DNA from: a gamma proteobacterium HIMB55
Lineage (GTDB): Bacteria; Pseudomonadota; Gammaproteobacteria; Pseudomonadales; Halieaceae
Reading direction: 5' to 3'
Length of the DNA stretch: 64,000 nt
Assembly: GCA_000227505.4 (NCBI GenBank)
Contig: AGIF02000001.1
Coordinates: forward strand, 1,074,035-1,138,034
Shown here: piece after piece, positions 39,241-50,230 of the stretch
How positions within the stretch are numbered: the first letter of the stretch is position 1
How the letters are laid out: each line of letters begins with the position of its first letter
Notes under the pieces: model-generated
What the model saw: the letters and a program-made list of their open reading frames with translations, nothing else
Told to the model about the DNA's origin: nothing
The model's database searches: none
Made by a program: the position numbers and the translations under genes

Positions 39241-40497
39241 ATGGCCTATCAGCACATCAAAGTTCCTGCAGAGGGAACACCCATTACTGCAAACGAGGAT
39301 CACAGCCTCAACGTACCCAATACGCCCATCATCCCTTACATCGAGGGTGACGGCATCGGTATCGATATCAGCCCCGTTATGATCAAGGTTGTCGATGCCG
39401 CTGTGGAGAAAGCATACGGTGGTGACAAGAAAATCGCGTGGATGGAGATCTACACCGGCGAGAAAGCCGCTGAGCTTTACGAGGGCGACTGGTTCCCTCA
39501 AGAGACACTAGACGCTATTAAGTCTTACCTCGTCGCGATTAAGGGCCCACTGACAACACCTGTCGGTGGTGGTTTTAGATCACTCAACGTAGCTCTGCGT
39601 CAGGAGCTCGACCTCTACACCTGTTTGCGACCCGTGCGTTGGTTTGAGGGTGTTCCCTCGCCACTCAAAGCGCCTGGCGACACCAATATGGTGATCTTCC
39701 GTGAGAACTCAGAAGACATTTACGCTGGCATCGAATACCAAGCGGATTCTGAAGAAGCGAATAAAGTCGTTGATTTCCTGATTAACGAAATGGGTGCCAC
39801 CAAGATTCGTTTCCCTCAAAACGTAGGCATTGGCATCAAGCCTGTTTCTGTCGAAGGGACAAAGCGTTTGGTGCGCAAGTCGATCCAGTACGCAATTGAC
39901 CAAGATCTGCCCTCAGTAACTTTGGTTCACAAGGGCAACATCATGAAGTTCACCGAAGGTGGATTCCGCGACTGGGGATATGAGCTTGCGATGGAAGAAT
40001 TTGGTGGTGAGCTTCTGGACGGTGGTCCATGGGTCAAAATCACCAACCCAAATAATGGTAAAGAGATCATTATCAAGGATGTCATCGCTGACGCAATGCT
40101 TCAGCAGGTGCTGTTGCGCCCGCGCGAGTACAGCGTGATTGCAACGCTCAACCTGAATGGTGACTACCTATCAGACGCACTGGCAGCTCAGGTCGGCGGT
40201 ATCGGTATTGCACCGGGTGCGAACTTGTCGGACGACATCGCGTTGTTCGAAGCAACGCACGGCACAGCACCGAAGTATACCGGGCAAGACAAAGTAAACC
40301 CGGGCTCTTTGATCTTGTCGGCTGAAATGATGCTTCGTCACCTCGGCTGGAACGAAGCTGCAGATTTGGTCATTGATGGCATGAACGGTGCCATCCAGGC
40401 GAAGACCGTAACCTACGATTTCGCGCGATTGACAGATAACGCAACTGAGGTTTCTTGTTCTGCGTTTGGCGACGCCATTATTGCGCACATGAGCTAA
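39241..40497 (+). CDS. icd: Isocitrate dehydrogenase (NADP-dependent)
   Basis: Oxidative decarboxylation of isocitrate to 2-oxoglutarate. The 418 residues follow E. coli Icd closely (416): [26 protein letters not shown] with Ser114 at the position of the AceK phosphorylation site (Ser113 in E. coli), [28 protein letters not shown] and [11 protein letters not shown]. The conserved serine implies control by phosphorylation if an AceK homologue exists elsewhere. AAAGGA precedes the ATG by 8 bases, and a strong terminator follows. Confidence 0.97.
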   Translation: MAYQHIKVPAEGTPITANEDHSLNVPNTPIIPYIEGDGIGIDISPVMIKVVDAAVEKAYGGDKKIAWMEIYTGEKAAELYEGDWFPQETLDAIKSYLVAIKGPLTTPVGGGFRSLNVALRQELDLYTCLRPVRWFEGVPSPLKAPGDTNMVIFRENSEDIYAGIEYQADSEEANKVVDFLINEMGATKIRFPQNVGIGIKPVSVEGTKRLVRKSIQYAIDQDLPSVTLVHKGNIMKFTEGGFRDWGYELAMEEFGGELLDGGPWVKITNPNNGKEIIIKDVIADAMLQQVLLRPREYSVIATLNLNGDYLSDALAAQVGGIGIAPGANLSDDIALFEATHGTAPKYTGQDKVNPGSLILSAEMMLRHLGWNEAADLVIDGMNGAIQAKTVTYDFARLTDNATEVSCSAFGDAIIAHMS

Positions 40498-40520
40498 GCA
40501 AAGCGCTAGACCTCTCATGA

Positions 40521-40546
40521 AAGCCCGCACAAGCGGGCTTTTTTTT
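40521..40546 (+). terminator. Rho-independent terminator of icd
   Basis: AAGCCCGC and GCGGGCTT form an 8-bp GC-rich stem with an ACAA loop, followed by a run of T (8 including the stem end). It lies 24 bases after the icd stop. This is the clearest intrinsic terminator in the window. Confidence 0.9.
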
Positions 40547-40743
40547 GCCTTTCGCATTCACCGTGTGTGGGGTTGGTCCTCACAGCGTCCTGTTGGGCAT
40601 TCCAGTCCCTGACCTTTTCGAAGTTACCAATCCCTACCTGACCGATTTCTATCCAACACTTTTCTCTCTGACAAGGTATCGACCAGAACGCAGTACCCTG
40701 CGTACTAGACTATACTGTGGCAACGCTGTTACACATACGTACG

Positions 40744-41121
40744 ATGACTTATCAAATGAACCAATTGTCAGTTAATGCCATGGCATCGTCCCCAAATCGA
40801 GGAGACGAAGAGGGTGATCTCGCTGTTGCGCCCGCAAAACCTAAAGTTAAGCGGCCACCGCTTTACAAAGTCGTTTTGCTAAACGATGACTACACGCCTA
40901 TGGAGTTTGTGGTTGAGGTGCTGGAGCATTTCTTTTCGATGAATCGCGAAAAGGCCACTCAAGTCATGTTGGCGGTTCATACACAGGGCAAAGGTGTCTG
41001 CGGGATTTACACTCGTGACGTGGCGGAAACGAAGGCCGAATTGGTTAATCAAGCGGCAAGAGACAACGGCCATCCGCTCTTATGCGAGGTTGAACCCTCG
41101 CAAGACGACGAAGGAGAATAA
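40744..41121 (+). CDS. clpS: ATP-dependent Clp protease adaptor ClpS
   Basis: Recognises N-degron residues (Leu, Phe, Trp, Tyr) and hands substrates to ClpA. The core is very close to E. coli: [45 protein letters not shown] and [10 protein letters not shown]. The start is uncertain. ATGs occur at 40717, 40744, 40756 and 40780, none with a clear ribosome site. TATACT at 40711-40716 looks like a -10 box; if so, the message begins near 40722 and the 40717 start is excluded, so I use 40744 (125 residues). clpA starts 3 bases after the stop. Confidence 0.92.
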   Translation: MTYQMNQLSVNAMASSPNRGDEEGDLAVAPAKPKVKRPPLYKVVLLNDDYTPMEFVVEVLEHFFSMNREKATQVMLAVHTQGKGVCGIYTRDVAETKAELVNQAARDNGHPLLCEVEPSQDDEGE

Positions 41122-41124
41122 ACA

Positions 41125-43407
41125 GTGCTAAGCAAAGACCTCGAGCGAGCGTTAAACGAGTCCTTTAAGCAGGCGAGGGCGCAGCGCCATGAATTTATTA
41201 CTGTAGAGCACCTCCTGCTCGCGCTACTCGACGATCCAGCAGCGTTGAAAGTTTTGTCAGCCTGCAGTGCAAACGTCGAAGCCTTAAGAGGCGATCTCGC
41301 CGAGTTCATCGACGGGACGACGCCAATGGTGTCGGGCGAAGATGAGGTCGATACACAACCAACGCTGGGTTTCCAAAGGGTTCTTCAGCGCGCTGTTTTC
41401 CACGTACAGAGTTCGGGTAAAGCCGAGGTGACAGGCGCCAACGTATTGGTTGCGATTTTCTCAGAGCAGGAGAGCCAGGCGGTCTACTTTCTCAAGACGC
41501 AGGATATCTCACGACTCGATATCGTTAATTACATTACACACGGCGTCAGCAAGTCAGAGGGAGAGGAAGACAGTTCTGGCGATGAATTCGCGGCGAGTGG
41601 AGATTCCGCGGACGCTGCGGATGAAGAAGAAAGCCCACTTGCGAAGTACGCAACCAACTTGAACGAAGAGGCGATACAGGGACAAATTGATCCCTTGATT
41701 GGTCGTTTAGACGAAGTTGAGCGTGTGGCGCAAATCCTGGCTCGACGCCGTAAAAACAATCCCTTGCTTGTGGGTGAGTCGGGAGTAGGCAAGACAGCCA
41801 TTGCAGAGGGCTTGGCCAAACTTATCGTAGACGGCCAAGTTCCAGACACGCTCAAGGCGGCAGAGGTGTTCTCACTGGATTTGGGCGCGCTTTTAGCAGG
41901 CACGAAATACCGAGGCGACTTTGAAAAGCGTTTTAAAGGCGTACTTGCGGACCTGAAGCGTCGCGAAGGGTCGATCCTGTTTATTGATGAGATTCACACT
42001 ATCATCGGCGCCGGTGCGGCATCAGGCGGCGTAATGGACGCTAGCAACCTGCTCAAGCCGCTGCTTAGCTCGGGAAAGTTACGCTGCATTGGGTCAACCA
42101 CTTACGCCGAGTACCGCGGCATCTTCGATAAGGATAAGGCCCTCAGCCGTCGTTTCCAGAAGGTCGATGTGCTCGAGCCCTCTGTAGAGGACGCGTACAA
42201 AATATTGAAAGGACTGAAGTCTCGCTTTGAGGAACATCATGGCCTTCGTTACACCGATAAGGCTCTTCGGACGGCGACAGAAATGGCCGCCCGCTACATC
42301 ACGGACCGTTTCTTGCCCGACAAGGCGATCGACGTCATCGACGAGGCCGGTGCTTATCAACAGCTCCAGCCAGCCAGCAAGCGCAAGAAGGTTGTGGGGC
42401 CGAGTGATATCGAGGCCGTCATTGCGAAAATCGCGCGCATTCCGCCCAAAACGGTCAACAGCGACGATAAAGAACTCCTCGAGAAGCTCGAGTCGAATCT
42501 TTCACTAGTGGTATTTGGCCAGAACAAAGCGGTTAGCCAGCTAGTAAGCTCGATTAAGCTAGCGAGAGCGGGCCTGCGTTCTGGTGACAAGCCGATCGGC
42601 AGTTTTTTGCTTGCAGGTCCGACAGGTGTCGGTAAAACCGAGGTGACTAAGCAACTCGCTATGCAGCTTGGCTTGGAGCTACTGCGTTTCGACATGTCGG
42701 AGTACATGGAACGGCACACCGTCTCGCGACTTATTGGCGCTCCGCCTGGGTATGTTGGCTACGATCAAGGCGGCTTGCTGACTGATGCGGTAACTAAACA
42801 CCCACATTCAGTGGTCTTGTTAGACGAGATTGAAAAAGCCCACCCAGAGGTCTTTAACTTGCTGCTGCAGGTGATGGATCATGGAACGCTGACCGACAAT
42901 AACGGTCGCAAGGCAGATTTCCGTAACGTTATCTTTGTCATGACGACCAATGCCGGTGCTGAGAGTATTTCCAAGCGCTCGATCGGTTTCTCTGTGCAGG
43001 ACAACAGCACGGATGCGATGGAGGCGATCAACAAGCTCTTCACACCGGAGTTCCGAAATCGTTTGGATGCTATTGTTCCTTTCGAACCACTCGACCAGGA
43101 AGTGATTCTCACTGTGGTGGATAAGTTCCTTACTGCACTGCAAACGCAACTCGATGAAAAGCGCGTTCAACTGCAGGTGGACGAGAGTGCACGAGAATGG
43201 CTTGTGGAAGAGGGCTACGACCGCAACATGGGTGCGAGACCCATGGAGCGAGTTATCCAAGAGCACATCAAAAAGCCGCTTGCTGACATGGTCCTCTTCG
43301 GGGATCTTTCAAAGGGTGGTACTGCTCAGGTCAGCGTCAATAAGGACGGCGACGGCCTGACTGTTTCTGCGGTCGTGGAAGCGACTGAAGAAGCGGTCCC
43401 CGCGTAA
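41125..43407 (+). CDS. clpA: ATP-dependent Clp protease ATP-binding subunit ClpA
   Basis: Hexameric AAA+ unfoldase that feeds ClpP. The 760 residues hold the N-domain (LNESFKQARAQRHEFITVEHLLLALL, near 8-33) that binds ClpS, then two AAA+ modules with Walker A GESGVGKT (near 217) and GPTGVGKT (near 499), Walker B SILFIDEIHTIIGAG and VVLLDEIEKAHPEVF. The start is GTG at 41125 with AAGGAGA 7 bases upstream. A ClpA-type IGF loop segment needed to bind ClpP is expected near ISKRSIGF. clpP itself is not in the window. Confidence 0.96.
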   Translation: MLSKDLERALNESFKQARAQRHEFITVEHLLLALLDDPAALKVLSACSANVEALRGDLAEFIDGTTPMVSGEDEVDTQPTLGFQRVLQRAVFHVQSSGKAEVTGANVLVAIFSEQESQAVYFLKTQDISRLDIVNYITHGVSKSEGEEDSSGDEFAASGDSADAADEEESPLAKYATNLNEEAIQGQIDPLIGRLDEVERVAQILARRRKNNPLLVGESGVGKTAIAEGLAKLIVDGQVPDTLKAAEVFSLDLGALLAGTKYRGDFEKRFKGVLADLKRREGSILFIDEIHTIIGAGAASGGVMDASNLLKPLLSSGKLRCIGSTTYAEYRGIFDKDKALSRRFQKVDVLEPSVEDAYKILKGLKSRFEEHHGLRYTDKALRTATEMAARYITDRFLPDKAIDVIDEAGAYQQLQPASKRKKVVGPSDIEAVIAKIARIPPKTVNSDDKELLEKLESNLSLVVFGQNKAVSQLVSSIKLARAGLRSGDKPIGSFLLAGPTGVGKTEVTKQLAMQLGLELLRFDMSEYMERHTVSRLIGAPPGYVGYDQGGLLTDAVTKHPHSVVLLDEIEKAHPEVFNLLLQVMDHGTLTDNNGRKADFRNVIFVMTTNAGAESISKRSIGFSVQDNSTDAMEAINKLFTPEFRNRLDAIVPFEPLDQEVILTVVDKFLTALQTQLDEKRVQLQVDESAREWLVEEGYDRNMGARPMERVIQEHIKKPLADMVLFGDLSKGGTAQVSVNKDGDGLTVSAVVEATEEAVPA

Positions 43408-43447
43408 GAATTTAGCTGCATTGCTTACAACTGATGGTTTTCCCAGG

Positions 43448-43470
43448 GCGCACTTTGATATAGAGTGCGC
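43448..43470. other. Hairpin between clpA and infA
   Basis: GCGCACT (43448-43454) and AGTGCGC (43464-43470) form a perfect 7-bp stem with a 9-base loop. No T-run follows on the plus strand. It may end the clpA message or sit in the infA leader. Confidence 0.35.
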
Positions 43471-43496
43471 GCCATCAAATCAATTAGGTAGGTTTA

Positions 43497-43715
43497 ATGG
43501 CTAAAGAAGATCAAATCGAAATGGAAGGGGAGATCATTGATACGCTTCCCAACACCACGTTCCGCGTACGCTTAGAAAACGGCCACGTAGTTACAGCGCA
43601 TATATCTGGAAAGATGCGCAAAAACTACATCCGTATTCTCACAGGCGATAAAGTACGCGTTGAGGTGACGCCATACGATTTGACTAAGGGCCGTATTACT
43701 TACCGAGAGCGGTAA
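43497..43715 (+). CDS. infA: Translation initiation factor IF-1
   Basis: Binds the ribosomal A site during initiation. The 72 residues are the full length of bacterial IF-1 and match closely across the S1-like OB fold: [53 protein letters not shown] and the C-terminal GRITYR. It follows clpA by 89 bases, as in Pseudomonas. It ends two bases before the convergent bpt gene. Confidence 0.97.
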   Translation: MAKEDQIEMEGEIIDTLPNTTFRVRLENGHVVTAHISGKMRKNYIRILTGDKVRVEVTPYDLTKGRITYRER

Positions 43716-43717
43716 GC

Positions 43718-44485
43718 TCAGAGCTCAGGCGGTATATTCACCACAGGGATAGCGGACAGCTCGCTCGGCTGCGTATTGGCTTCTCCGTGCCATCTACCGC
43801 CCACAAGCATCTCCAGCGGTTTAAACCGCGTCTTATAGCTCATCTTCTGGCAATTCTCTATCCAATACCCGAGATAGACATAGGGTAGGCCGCGCCGCTT
43901 AGCGTGTGAGATCTGCAGTAATACGGCAAATGTTCCCAGGCTCCGTTTCTCGAGATCCGGGTCATAAAACGTATATATCGCCGCCAAGCCGTCGAGCATC
44001 TCGTCTGACACAGCGACGCATACTAGCTTGTCATTGTCGTACAATCTGAAATACCGAGTCGCTCCGAGGCTGTTGTTTAAGAACGATTCGTATTGATCCC
44101 TGTCCGGCGGGTACATGTCGCCGTCAGCATGCTTGCCCGAAATGTAGCGTTCGTAGAGTTCATAGGCCTCGTCGTCAACAACCGAGTCGGTTATTTCGAG
44201 GCGCAGGTCTTGATTCGCATTAATTACACGACGCTGACTTTTACTGGGCTTAAAATCCGACGCAACAACGCGGGCGGCAACGCATGCATTGCAGTTGTTA
44301 CAGTGCGGCCGATAAATGTGATCGCCGCTGCGCCGAAACCCCATTAGCGACAACTCTGTATACAATTCAGGGCTTATGGTCTGCCTAGGATCGACAAAGA
44401 GGGTAGTCGCCTCTTTTTCGGGGAGGTAGGAACACCGGTGTGGGAACGTGGTGAAAACCTTTATTTCTCGGAGGTTAGCCGTCAC
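43718..44485 (-). CDS. bpt: Aspartate/glutamate leucyl-tRNA-protein transferase
   Basis: Adds leucine from Leu-tRNA to N-terminal Asp or Glu, turning these into N-degrons read by ClpS. The 255 residues match the Bpt/ATE family: N-terminal HRCSYLPEKEATTLFVDP, the cysteine-rich YRPHCNNCNACVAARV, SKSQRR and the C-terminal acetyltransferase-like fold (YVYLGYWIENCQKMSYKTRF). Often annotated as arginyl-transferase (ate); the bacterial enzyme studied in Vibrio uses leucine. It converges on infA with a 2-base gap. Confidence 0.92.
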   Translation of the reverse strand: MTANLREIKVFTTFPHRCSYLPEKEATTLFVDPRQTISPELYTELSLMGFRRSGDHIYRPHCNNCNACVAARVVASDFKPSKSQRRVINANQDLRLEITDSVVDDEAYELYERYISGKHADGDMYPPDRDQYESFLNNSLGATRYFRLYDNDKLVCVAVSDEMLDGLAAIYTFYDPDLEKRSLGTFAVLLQISHAKRRGLPYVYLGYWIENCQKMSYKTRFKPLEMLVGGRWHGEANTQPSELSAIPVVNIPPEL

Positions 44486-44774
44486 TGCATCAATCGCTTG
44501 TTTTGTTTTTACCGAACGGCTTTTATGACATCTGCGTCAAAGCCCCCTTGGGTGTTTAGTGTAGTCAGATCTGTCGTTTTGGCAAAGAAAGGCGTGTAAA
44601 AAAGATGCGGGGGCTGAGTCCCTTTATAGCCACTTGAAGCCCTGTTTGTAGCGCAGAGCTGGTGTGTTATCTCATCTGCATTCGCCTGTTACACTCGGGT
44701 TCCACGAGTTGGCTTCCACGCTAAAATAAACGCTACTGGAGTAGGGCCTACGCTCTCCCGAGATAGAAAAACAC
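44486..44774. other. Divergent intergenic region between bpt and an unknown membrane-protein gene
   Basis: This 289-base stretch is the longest gap in the window. It should hold the promoters of both flanking genes. I find no RNA gene or reading frame that looks coding. A T-rich tract near 44505 lies next to bpt and a TAAAAT box near 44722 may serve the downstream gene, but neither has a convincing -35 element. Confidence 0.5.
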
Positions 44775-45437
44775 ATGAGGTCAGTAATGAGTGAGCGTGA
44801 AACAATATATTTTCGATACTACGGTTTTGTAGCAGTAGGTCTCGCCGTTTTGGCAGGCATCGTTCTGGGCTTTAGAGAGTCTGTCGAAGATATATTACTG
44901 ACGGAATCAGGCCTGATTGAGAGAGCCTCTGCACTCGGATACTTCGCTTGTGCGTTGTACATGATGGCTAAAGGTGGCAGTGAGTTCATCCGAACACGGG
45001 GATACTTCGTGGTTTTGGTGACATTATTTGGCTGTCGCGAGCTTGATTTTGATAAGGCCTTTACGACGATTGGCATTCTGAAATCCCGTTTTTTTGTAAG
45101 CCCTGACGTGCCGTTAGGTGAAAAGCTTGCTGGTTTTATAGTCATATCGATTCTGATCTGGTCGGTCTACAAAATCCTGTCTCAGCACTTCGGATCGTTT
45201 TTATCGGACTTGCGAGAGAGAACACCGGAGGCAATCGGCGTTGCTATCGTGTTTTTCCTGCTCGCGTTCTCGAAATCAATCGACGGTCTGCCCCGTAAAT
45301 TGCAACCCTTGGGTATTGAAGTTAGCGCAGAAACAAACGCTTTTTTCGGTGCGCTGGAAGAAGTGCTTGAGCTGGGCATTCCGATCTATATCGCATTGGT
45401 GGCTCATGCATGGTTCAAGAGGCAGACGTCGCAGTAG
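44775..45437 (+). CDS. Six-helix membrane protein of unknown function
   Basis: I do not recognise a named family. The 220 residues predict about six membrane helices (roughly 16-33, 48-66, 76-88, 117-137, 153-168 and 196-213). Acidic residues recur at helix ends: ESGLIE (44-49), RELDFDKAF (88-96), and EEVLELG before the last helix. These intramembrane acidic and arginine residues suggest a polar site within the bilayer rather than a plain structural protein. A second ATG at 44787 is an equally possible start. It is on the opposite strand from both neighbours, bpt and aat, and so is not in their operons. Reading-frame length, hydrophobic pattern and codon use similar to neighbours support it as a real gene. 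Confidence 0.75.
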   Translation: MRSVMSERETIYFRYYGFVAVGLAVLAGIVLGFRESVEDILLTESGLIERASALGYFACALYMMAKGGSEFIRTRGYFVVLVTLFGCRELDFDKAFTTIGILKSRFFVSPDVPLGEKLAGFIVISILIWSVYKILSQHFGSFLSDLRERTPEAIGVAIVFFLLAFSKSIDGLPRKLQPLGIEVSAETNAFFGALEEVLELGIPIYIALVAHAWFKRQTSQ

Positions 45438-45513
45438 GATTACTCAGTGATTAACAACGTGCTTGTCCCGTAAGTAGTCTGGTGACTTACTTTGTGCGCG
45501 ACTCACACGAGGG

Positions 45514-46152
45514 TTAATCGAGCTCTAAATGCTCTTGCAGGAGATGTTCAAACTCCTGCCTCGGAATGAGTGTCATGCCTAATGATTCCAAGTGCGGATT
45601 GGGCATTTGGCAGTCTATGAGCGCTAAATCAGGGAAGGGGGCTTTCGAGCACAAGTAGTGCAGTGCCACCTTAGAGGCGTTTGTTTGCCTCGAGAACATT
45701 GACTCACCAAAAAATACTCGCCCCAGCGTTACCCCGTAGAGTCCACCTACGAGCTCGTCACCGTCGAAGACCTCGATACTTTGCGCGTAGCCCATACGGT
45801 GCAAGTTGGTATAAGCCATTGCGATGTCGCTGCTTATCCAAGTGGCTGATCGCTGCTCAGTCAGCTCAGCACAGGCGGCAACAACCTCTTCAAAGCAGCG
45901 ATTGACAGATAACGTCCAAGTGCTTCTGTTAAGAAACTTTTTTAGCGATCGCGAGATGTGTAAATCACTGGGAAACAGCACCGCTCGGGGATCGGGCGTC
46001 CACCACAAAATGGGCTCTCCCTCCTCATACCAGGGAAATATGCCCCGCTGATAAGCATGCAGTAACCGTTCGGCACTCAGATCCCCCCCGACAGCTAACA
46101 ACCCATTAGGATCAGATAGCGCGTTCTCAGTGGGAGGGAAGGGCTCGATCAC
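45514..46152 (-). CDS. aat: Leucyl/phenylalanyl-tRNA-protein transferase
   Basis: Adds Leu or Phe to N-terminal Arg or Lys, making N-degrons for ClpS-ClpAP. The 212 residues start close to the conserved FPPTENAL and include GLLAVGGDLSAERLLHAYQRGIFPW, ILWWTPDPRAVL, and VGGLYGVTLGRVFFGESMFS, all signature L/F-transferase segments. It lies 13 bases downstream of trxB on the same strand, so the two are probably co-transcribed. Confidence 0.95.
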   Translation of the reverse strand: MIEPFPPTENALSDPNGLLAVGGDLSAERLLHAYQRGIFPWYEEGEPILWWTPDPRAVLFPSDLHISRSLKKFLNRSTWTLSVNRCFEEVVAACAELTEQRSATWISSDIAMAYTNLHRMGYAQSIEVFDGDELVGGLYGVTLGRVFFGESMFSRQTNASKVALHYLCSKAPFPDLALIDCQMPNPHLESLGMTLIPRQEFEHLLQEHLELD

Positions 46153-46165
46153 GTCGAGAGGCCGA

Positions 46166-47170
<1,005 letters not shown>

Positions 47171-47265
47171 TTAACGAAATATTATTAGGGGGCTTTAGTC
47201 TTGAGGTTTCACTTTAAGTTATTGATAAATAATAGTAATTTTTTGAAATTCGAACAAATTCTTTG

Positions 47266-47274
47266 TGGTATGAT
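47266..47274 (+). promoter_or_regulatory. ftsK: Candidate extended -10 promoter of ftsK
   Basis: TGGTATGAT is an extended -10 element (TG, one base, TATGAT at 47269-47274). A TTGAAA lies at 47243-47248, 20 bases away, which is too long for a good -35; the extended element could compensate. The surrounding 60 bases are markedly AT-rich. Transcription would start about 20 bases before the ftsK start. Confidence 0.4.
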
Positions 47275-47300
47275 GCTGCAAACCACTGGGGGATTCACAA

Positions 47301-49634
47301 TTGCCGACTAAGTCCACTCCGTCAAAGGCATCGCAAACGGACACACAAGCGAGCGTGCCCGGAGCGATGGCCAGTGTAGGCTTCATCGCGGGCCTCGCAG
47401 CTGCTTCATTTGTCCTAGTCAGTTTGCTGACCTTCAGCACGTCTGACCCGAGCTGGAGCTCCTCTGGCGCGGGTGACGCGCTCAGCAATCAGGGCGGTGT
47501 CGTCGGTGCCTATTTATCTGATTTTGGCTACTCGCTTGTAGGCTTTTTGGCTCTCGGCGTTCCGGTTTTACTACTTTGGTTGGCGTATCGGTCGATTCGT
47601 CCACTCACACGAAGCGTAACGAGCTCCACTGATCGCGTTATCACCTCCTTAGGCTGGGTAACCTTTCTCGCTGCGAGTGCTGGGCTGGTCCAGTTAGCCA
47701 TTCCACAGAGCGCATTCCTACCGCAAGGCACCGGAGGCATCGTCGGGTACGGAGTCGCGTCTTGGTTCACAGCAGCATTTTCGGACTTTGGTGCGAGACT
47801 ACTGTTAAGTTTTTGCGCACTCCTTGGTGGCACTCTGGCGTTTGATATTGATTGGATGCAAGTCGCTGAGCGTGTTGGCAGTCTGACCCTCAACGCGATC
47901 AATGCAGTACGGACGCGTATCGACGACTTCAATGACCGGAGAAGATTACGTCAAGAGAAAGCCAAGCGCGGTGTTCAAATCGCCGCTCATGTAGAAAAAG
48001 AGAAGCGTAGAGCTCCACCTAAGATTAAGGCACCTAAGCTCCTTGAGAATGTCGGTAAGAAAGCTGAGCGTGAGAAACAGCAGCATTTGTTCGAATCGGC
48101 TGAGCTAATGCCTATGCCGCCATTGGAATTACTTGATGCACCCAAACAGTCGGGTCCACGGGGTTATTCGGCGTCAGAACTGGAGTCGCTGTCTCGGTTA
48201 CTAGAGATCAAGTTGGCGGACTTTGGCATCACCGCAGAGGTTGTGTCGGTATATCCCGGTCCCGTTGTTACACGCTTTGAAATTCAACCTGCCGCGGGTG
48301 TTAAGGTCAGCCGAATCTCGAACTTGGCCAAAGATCTGGCGAGATCGTTGGCTGTCATCTCGGTTCGAGTTGTTGAGGTGATACAGGGCAAGAGTGTTGT
48401 TGGTATTGAGATTCCTAATGCCGACAGACAGACCGTGAACTTTAGAGACGTCCTGAGCTCTGTCGAATTTGATGATGCAAAGTCACCGCTGACCATTGCA
48501 TTAGGGCACGATATTGCAGGCTCTCCAGTGGTCGCAGATCTTGGCAAAATGCCCCATGTTTTGGTGGCGGGAACTACCGGCTCAGGTAAGTCGGTAGGCG
48601 TCAACTGTATGCTGGTGAGTCTTCTATACAAGGCGACCCCTGAAGATCTGAGATTGATTCTGGTAGACCCCAAAATGCTCGAGCTCTCGGTTTATGACGG
48701 AATTCCACATCTGCTTACCCCGGTTATTACAGACATGAAGGATGCCGCCAACGGTTTGCGCTGGTGTGTGGCGGAGATGGAGCGTCGCTACAAGCTTATG
48801 TCCTTGCTCGGAGTGCGCAACCTTGCAGGCTATAACCGCAAGGTGAAAGACGCTGAGAAGGCCGGCACGCCAATTGATGACCCGCTCTGGATACCTGATC
48901 CTGTCCTCGAATTAACAGGCGAAGAGCAGTCAGCGCCAGCGCTTGAGACACTGCCAAGCATTGTTGTTGTGATCGACGAATTCGCTGACATGATGATGAT
49001 TGTCGGGAAAAAGGTCGAAGAGCTCATTGCCCGGATTGCGCAAAAGGCAAGGGCGGCGGGAATCCACTTGGTGTTGGCGACCCAGCGTCCCTCTGTGGAC
49101 GTTATTACGGGCCTTATCAAAGCCAACATTCCGTCACGAATGGCGTTCTCTGTATCGTCAAAAATAGATTCAAGGACAATTTTAGATCAGGGTGGTGCAG
49201 AGCAATTATTGGGTTACGGAGACATGTTGTACCTGCCGTCAGGCTCGAGTACTCCGACCCGAGTTCATGGCGCATTTTGCTCTGACGACGAGGTGCACCG
49301 CGTGGTCGCCGATTGGCGTCGTCGCGGCACACCGGATTACATCGATGGACTGCTCGATGAAGGAGGGCAGACGCCCGTCACTGCACAAGAGTTACAGTCT
49401 GCCGCTTCTTCTGAGGAAGATCCCGAGAGTGATGCACTCTACGACGAGGCGGTGCATTACGTCTGCAGTAGCCGTCGCGCCTCCATATCATCAGTACAGC
49501 GAAAACTGAGAATTGGCTACAACCGTGCGGCACGTTTGATCGAGACGATGGAAGCTGCGGGTGTTGTTTCGGCTATGGGTAGTAACGGTCAGCGCGAAGT
49601 TCTCGCGCCACCACCGCCGGGAGGCGAGGATTGA
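47301..49634 (+). CDS. ftsK: DNA translocase FtsK
   Basis: Septum-bound hexameric motor that moves chromosome dimers to XerCD at dif during division. The 777 residues contain four N-terminal membrane helices (within about 22-185), a short charged linker (about 200-260), the RecA-like motor with Walker [13 protein letters not shown] (near 424) and Walker [13 protein letters not shown], and the C-terminal winged-helix gamma domain ([23 protein letters not shown]) that reads KOPS. The linker is short compared with E. coli FtsK (1329 residues) but normal for pseudomonad-type proteins. The start is TTG at 47301 with GGGGGA about 9 bases upstream. Confidence 0.95.
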   Translation: MPTKSTPSKASQTDTQASVPGAMASVGFIAGLAAASFVLVSLLTFSTSDPSWSSSGAGDALSNQGGVVGAYLSDFGYSLVGFLALGVPVLLLWLAYRSIRPLTRSVTSSTDRVITSLGWVTFLAASAGLVQLAIPQSAFLPQGTGGIVGYGVASWFTAAFSDFGARLLLSFCALLGGTLAFDIDWMQVAERVGSLTLNAINAVRTRIDDFNDRRRLRQEKAKRGVQIAAHVEKEKRRAPPKIKAPKLLENVGKKAEREKQQHLFESAELMPMPPLELLDAPKQSGPRGYSASELESLSRLLEIKLADFGITAEVVSVYPGPVVTRFEIQPAAGVKVSRISNLAKDLARSLAVISVRVVEVIQGKSVVGIEIPNADRQTVNFRDVLSSVEFDDAKSPLTIALGHDIAGSPVVADLGKMPHVLVAGTTGSGKSVGVNCMLVSLLYKATPEDLRLILVDPKMLELSVYDGIPHLLTPVITDMKDAANGLRWCVAEMERRYKLMSLLGVRNLAGYNRKVKDAEKAGTPIDDPLWIPDPVLELTGEEQSAPALETLPSIVVVIDEFADMMMIVGKKVEELIARIAQKARAAGIHLVLATQRPSVDVITGLIKANIPSRMAFSVSSKIDSRTILDQGGAEQLLGYGDMLYLPSGSSTPTRVHGAFCSDDEVHRVVADWRRRGTPDYIDGLLDEGGQTPVTAQELQSAASSEEDPESDALYDEAVHYVCSSRRASISSVQRKLRIGYNRAARLIETMEAAGVVSAMGSNGQREVLAPPPPGGED

Positions 49635-50230
49635 TTCGGTTCCTTCTGTGTCTTTTATTACTGGGGTATGGGGTTTCGGGCTACGCAGAGAAAGCAGTGC
49701 CATGGCCCTTAGAAGGCCTTAGTGGGGTAAGCGGTTCGTTCTTGAGTGAGACGCACGGCACCTCCTCAGGCACCATGTTTATTAGCACCGGGCGTTTTTC
49801 AAGCCTCAAGCCAGATTATTACCTCTGGGAAATACAAACACCGGACCGGCAAGTGCTCCTGATCAATCCAGAGGGTTTTTGGCAGGTCGATTTAGACCTC
49901 GAGGTTGCGATTGTCCGCGACGTGCCGGACGCTAGCGAGCTGCCTCTTGCCTACATTTGGTTGGACCAAGCGGAGCTTCAAGGGTTTTCAGACAAGGTGG
50001 CGCAGGGACAAATCGAGGCAATCAGCGAATTCAATCTCAAGGTATTGAATCCCGCTGCCTTGGAAATGCACATTGTGGACCCGCTCGGTCGCACTACGAG
50101 GTTCGAGCTCAATATCGAATCTACGGACGAGCCGGAGCCTTCGCTATTCCAGCCCAACATTCCTGGAGGTGCAGACTTTTTTGACGAGCGAACTCGCCCA
50201 TCACCCATGATTGGCAGGGGCATCCAATGA
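49631..50230 (+). CDS. lolA: Outer-membrane lipoprotein carrier protein LolA
   Basis: Periplasmic chaperone carrying lipoproteins from LolCDE to LolB. The 199 residues start with a cleavable signal peptide (about 1-19, ending GYA-EK) and continue with the LolA fold: SLSGVSGSF-type N-terminus, [34 protein letters not shown]. The start is TTG at 49631, overlapping the ftsK stop by four bases. Sequence similarity is modest but the ftsK-lolA position is strong support. crcB overlaps its end by four bases. Confidence 0.85.
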   Translation: MIRFLLCLLLLGYGVSGYAEKAVPWPLEGLSGVSGSFLSETHGTSSGTMFISTGRFSSLKPDYYLWEIQTPDRQVLLINPEGFWQVDLDLEVAIVRDVPDASELPLAYIWLDQAELQGFSDKVAQGQIEAISEFNLKVLNPAALEMHIVDPLGRTTRFELNIESTDEPEPSLFQPNIPGGADFFDERTRPSPMIGRGIQ

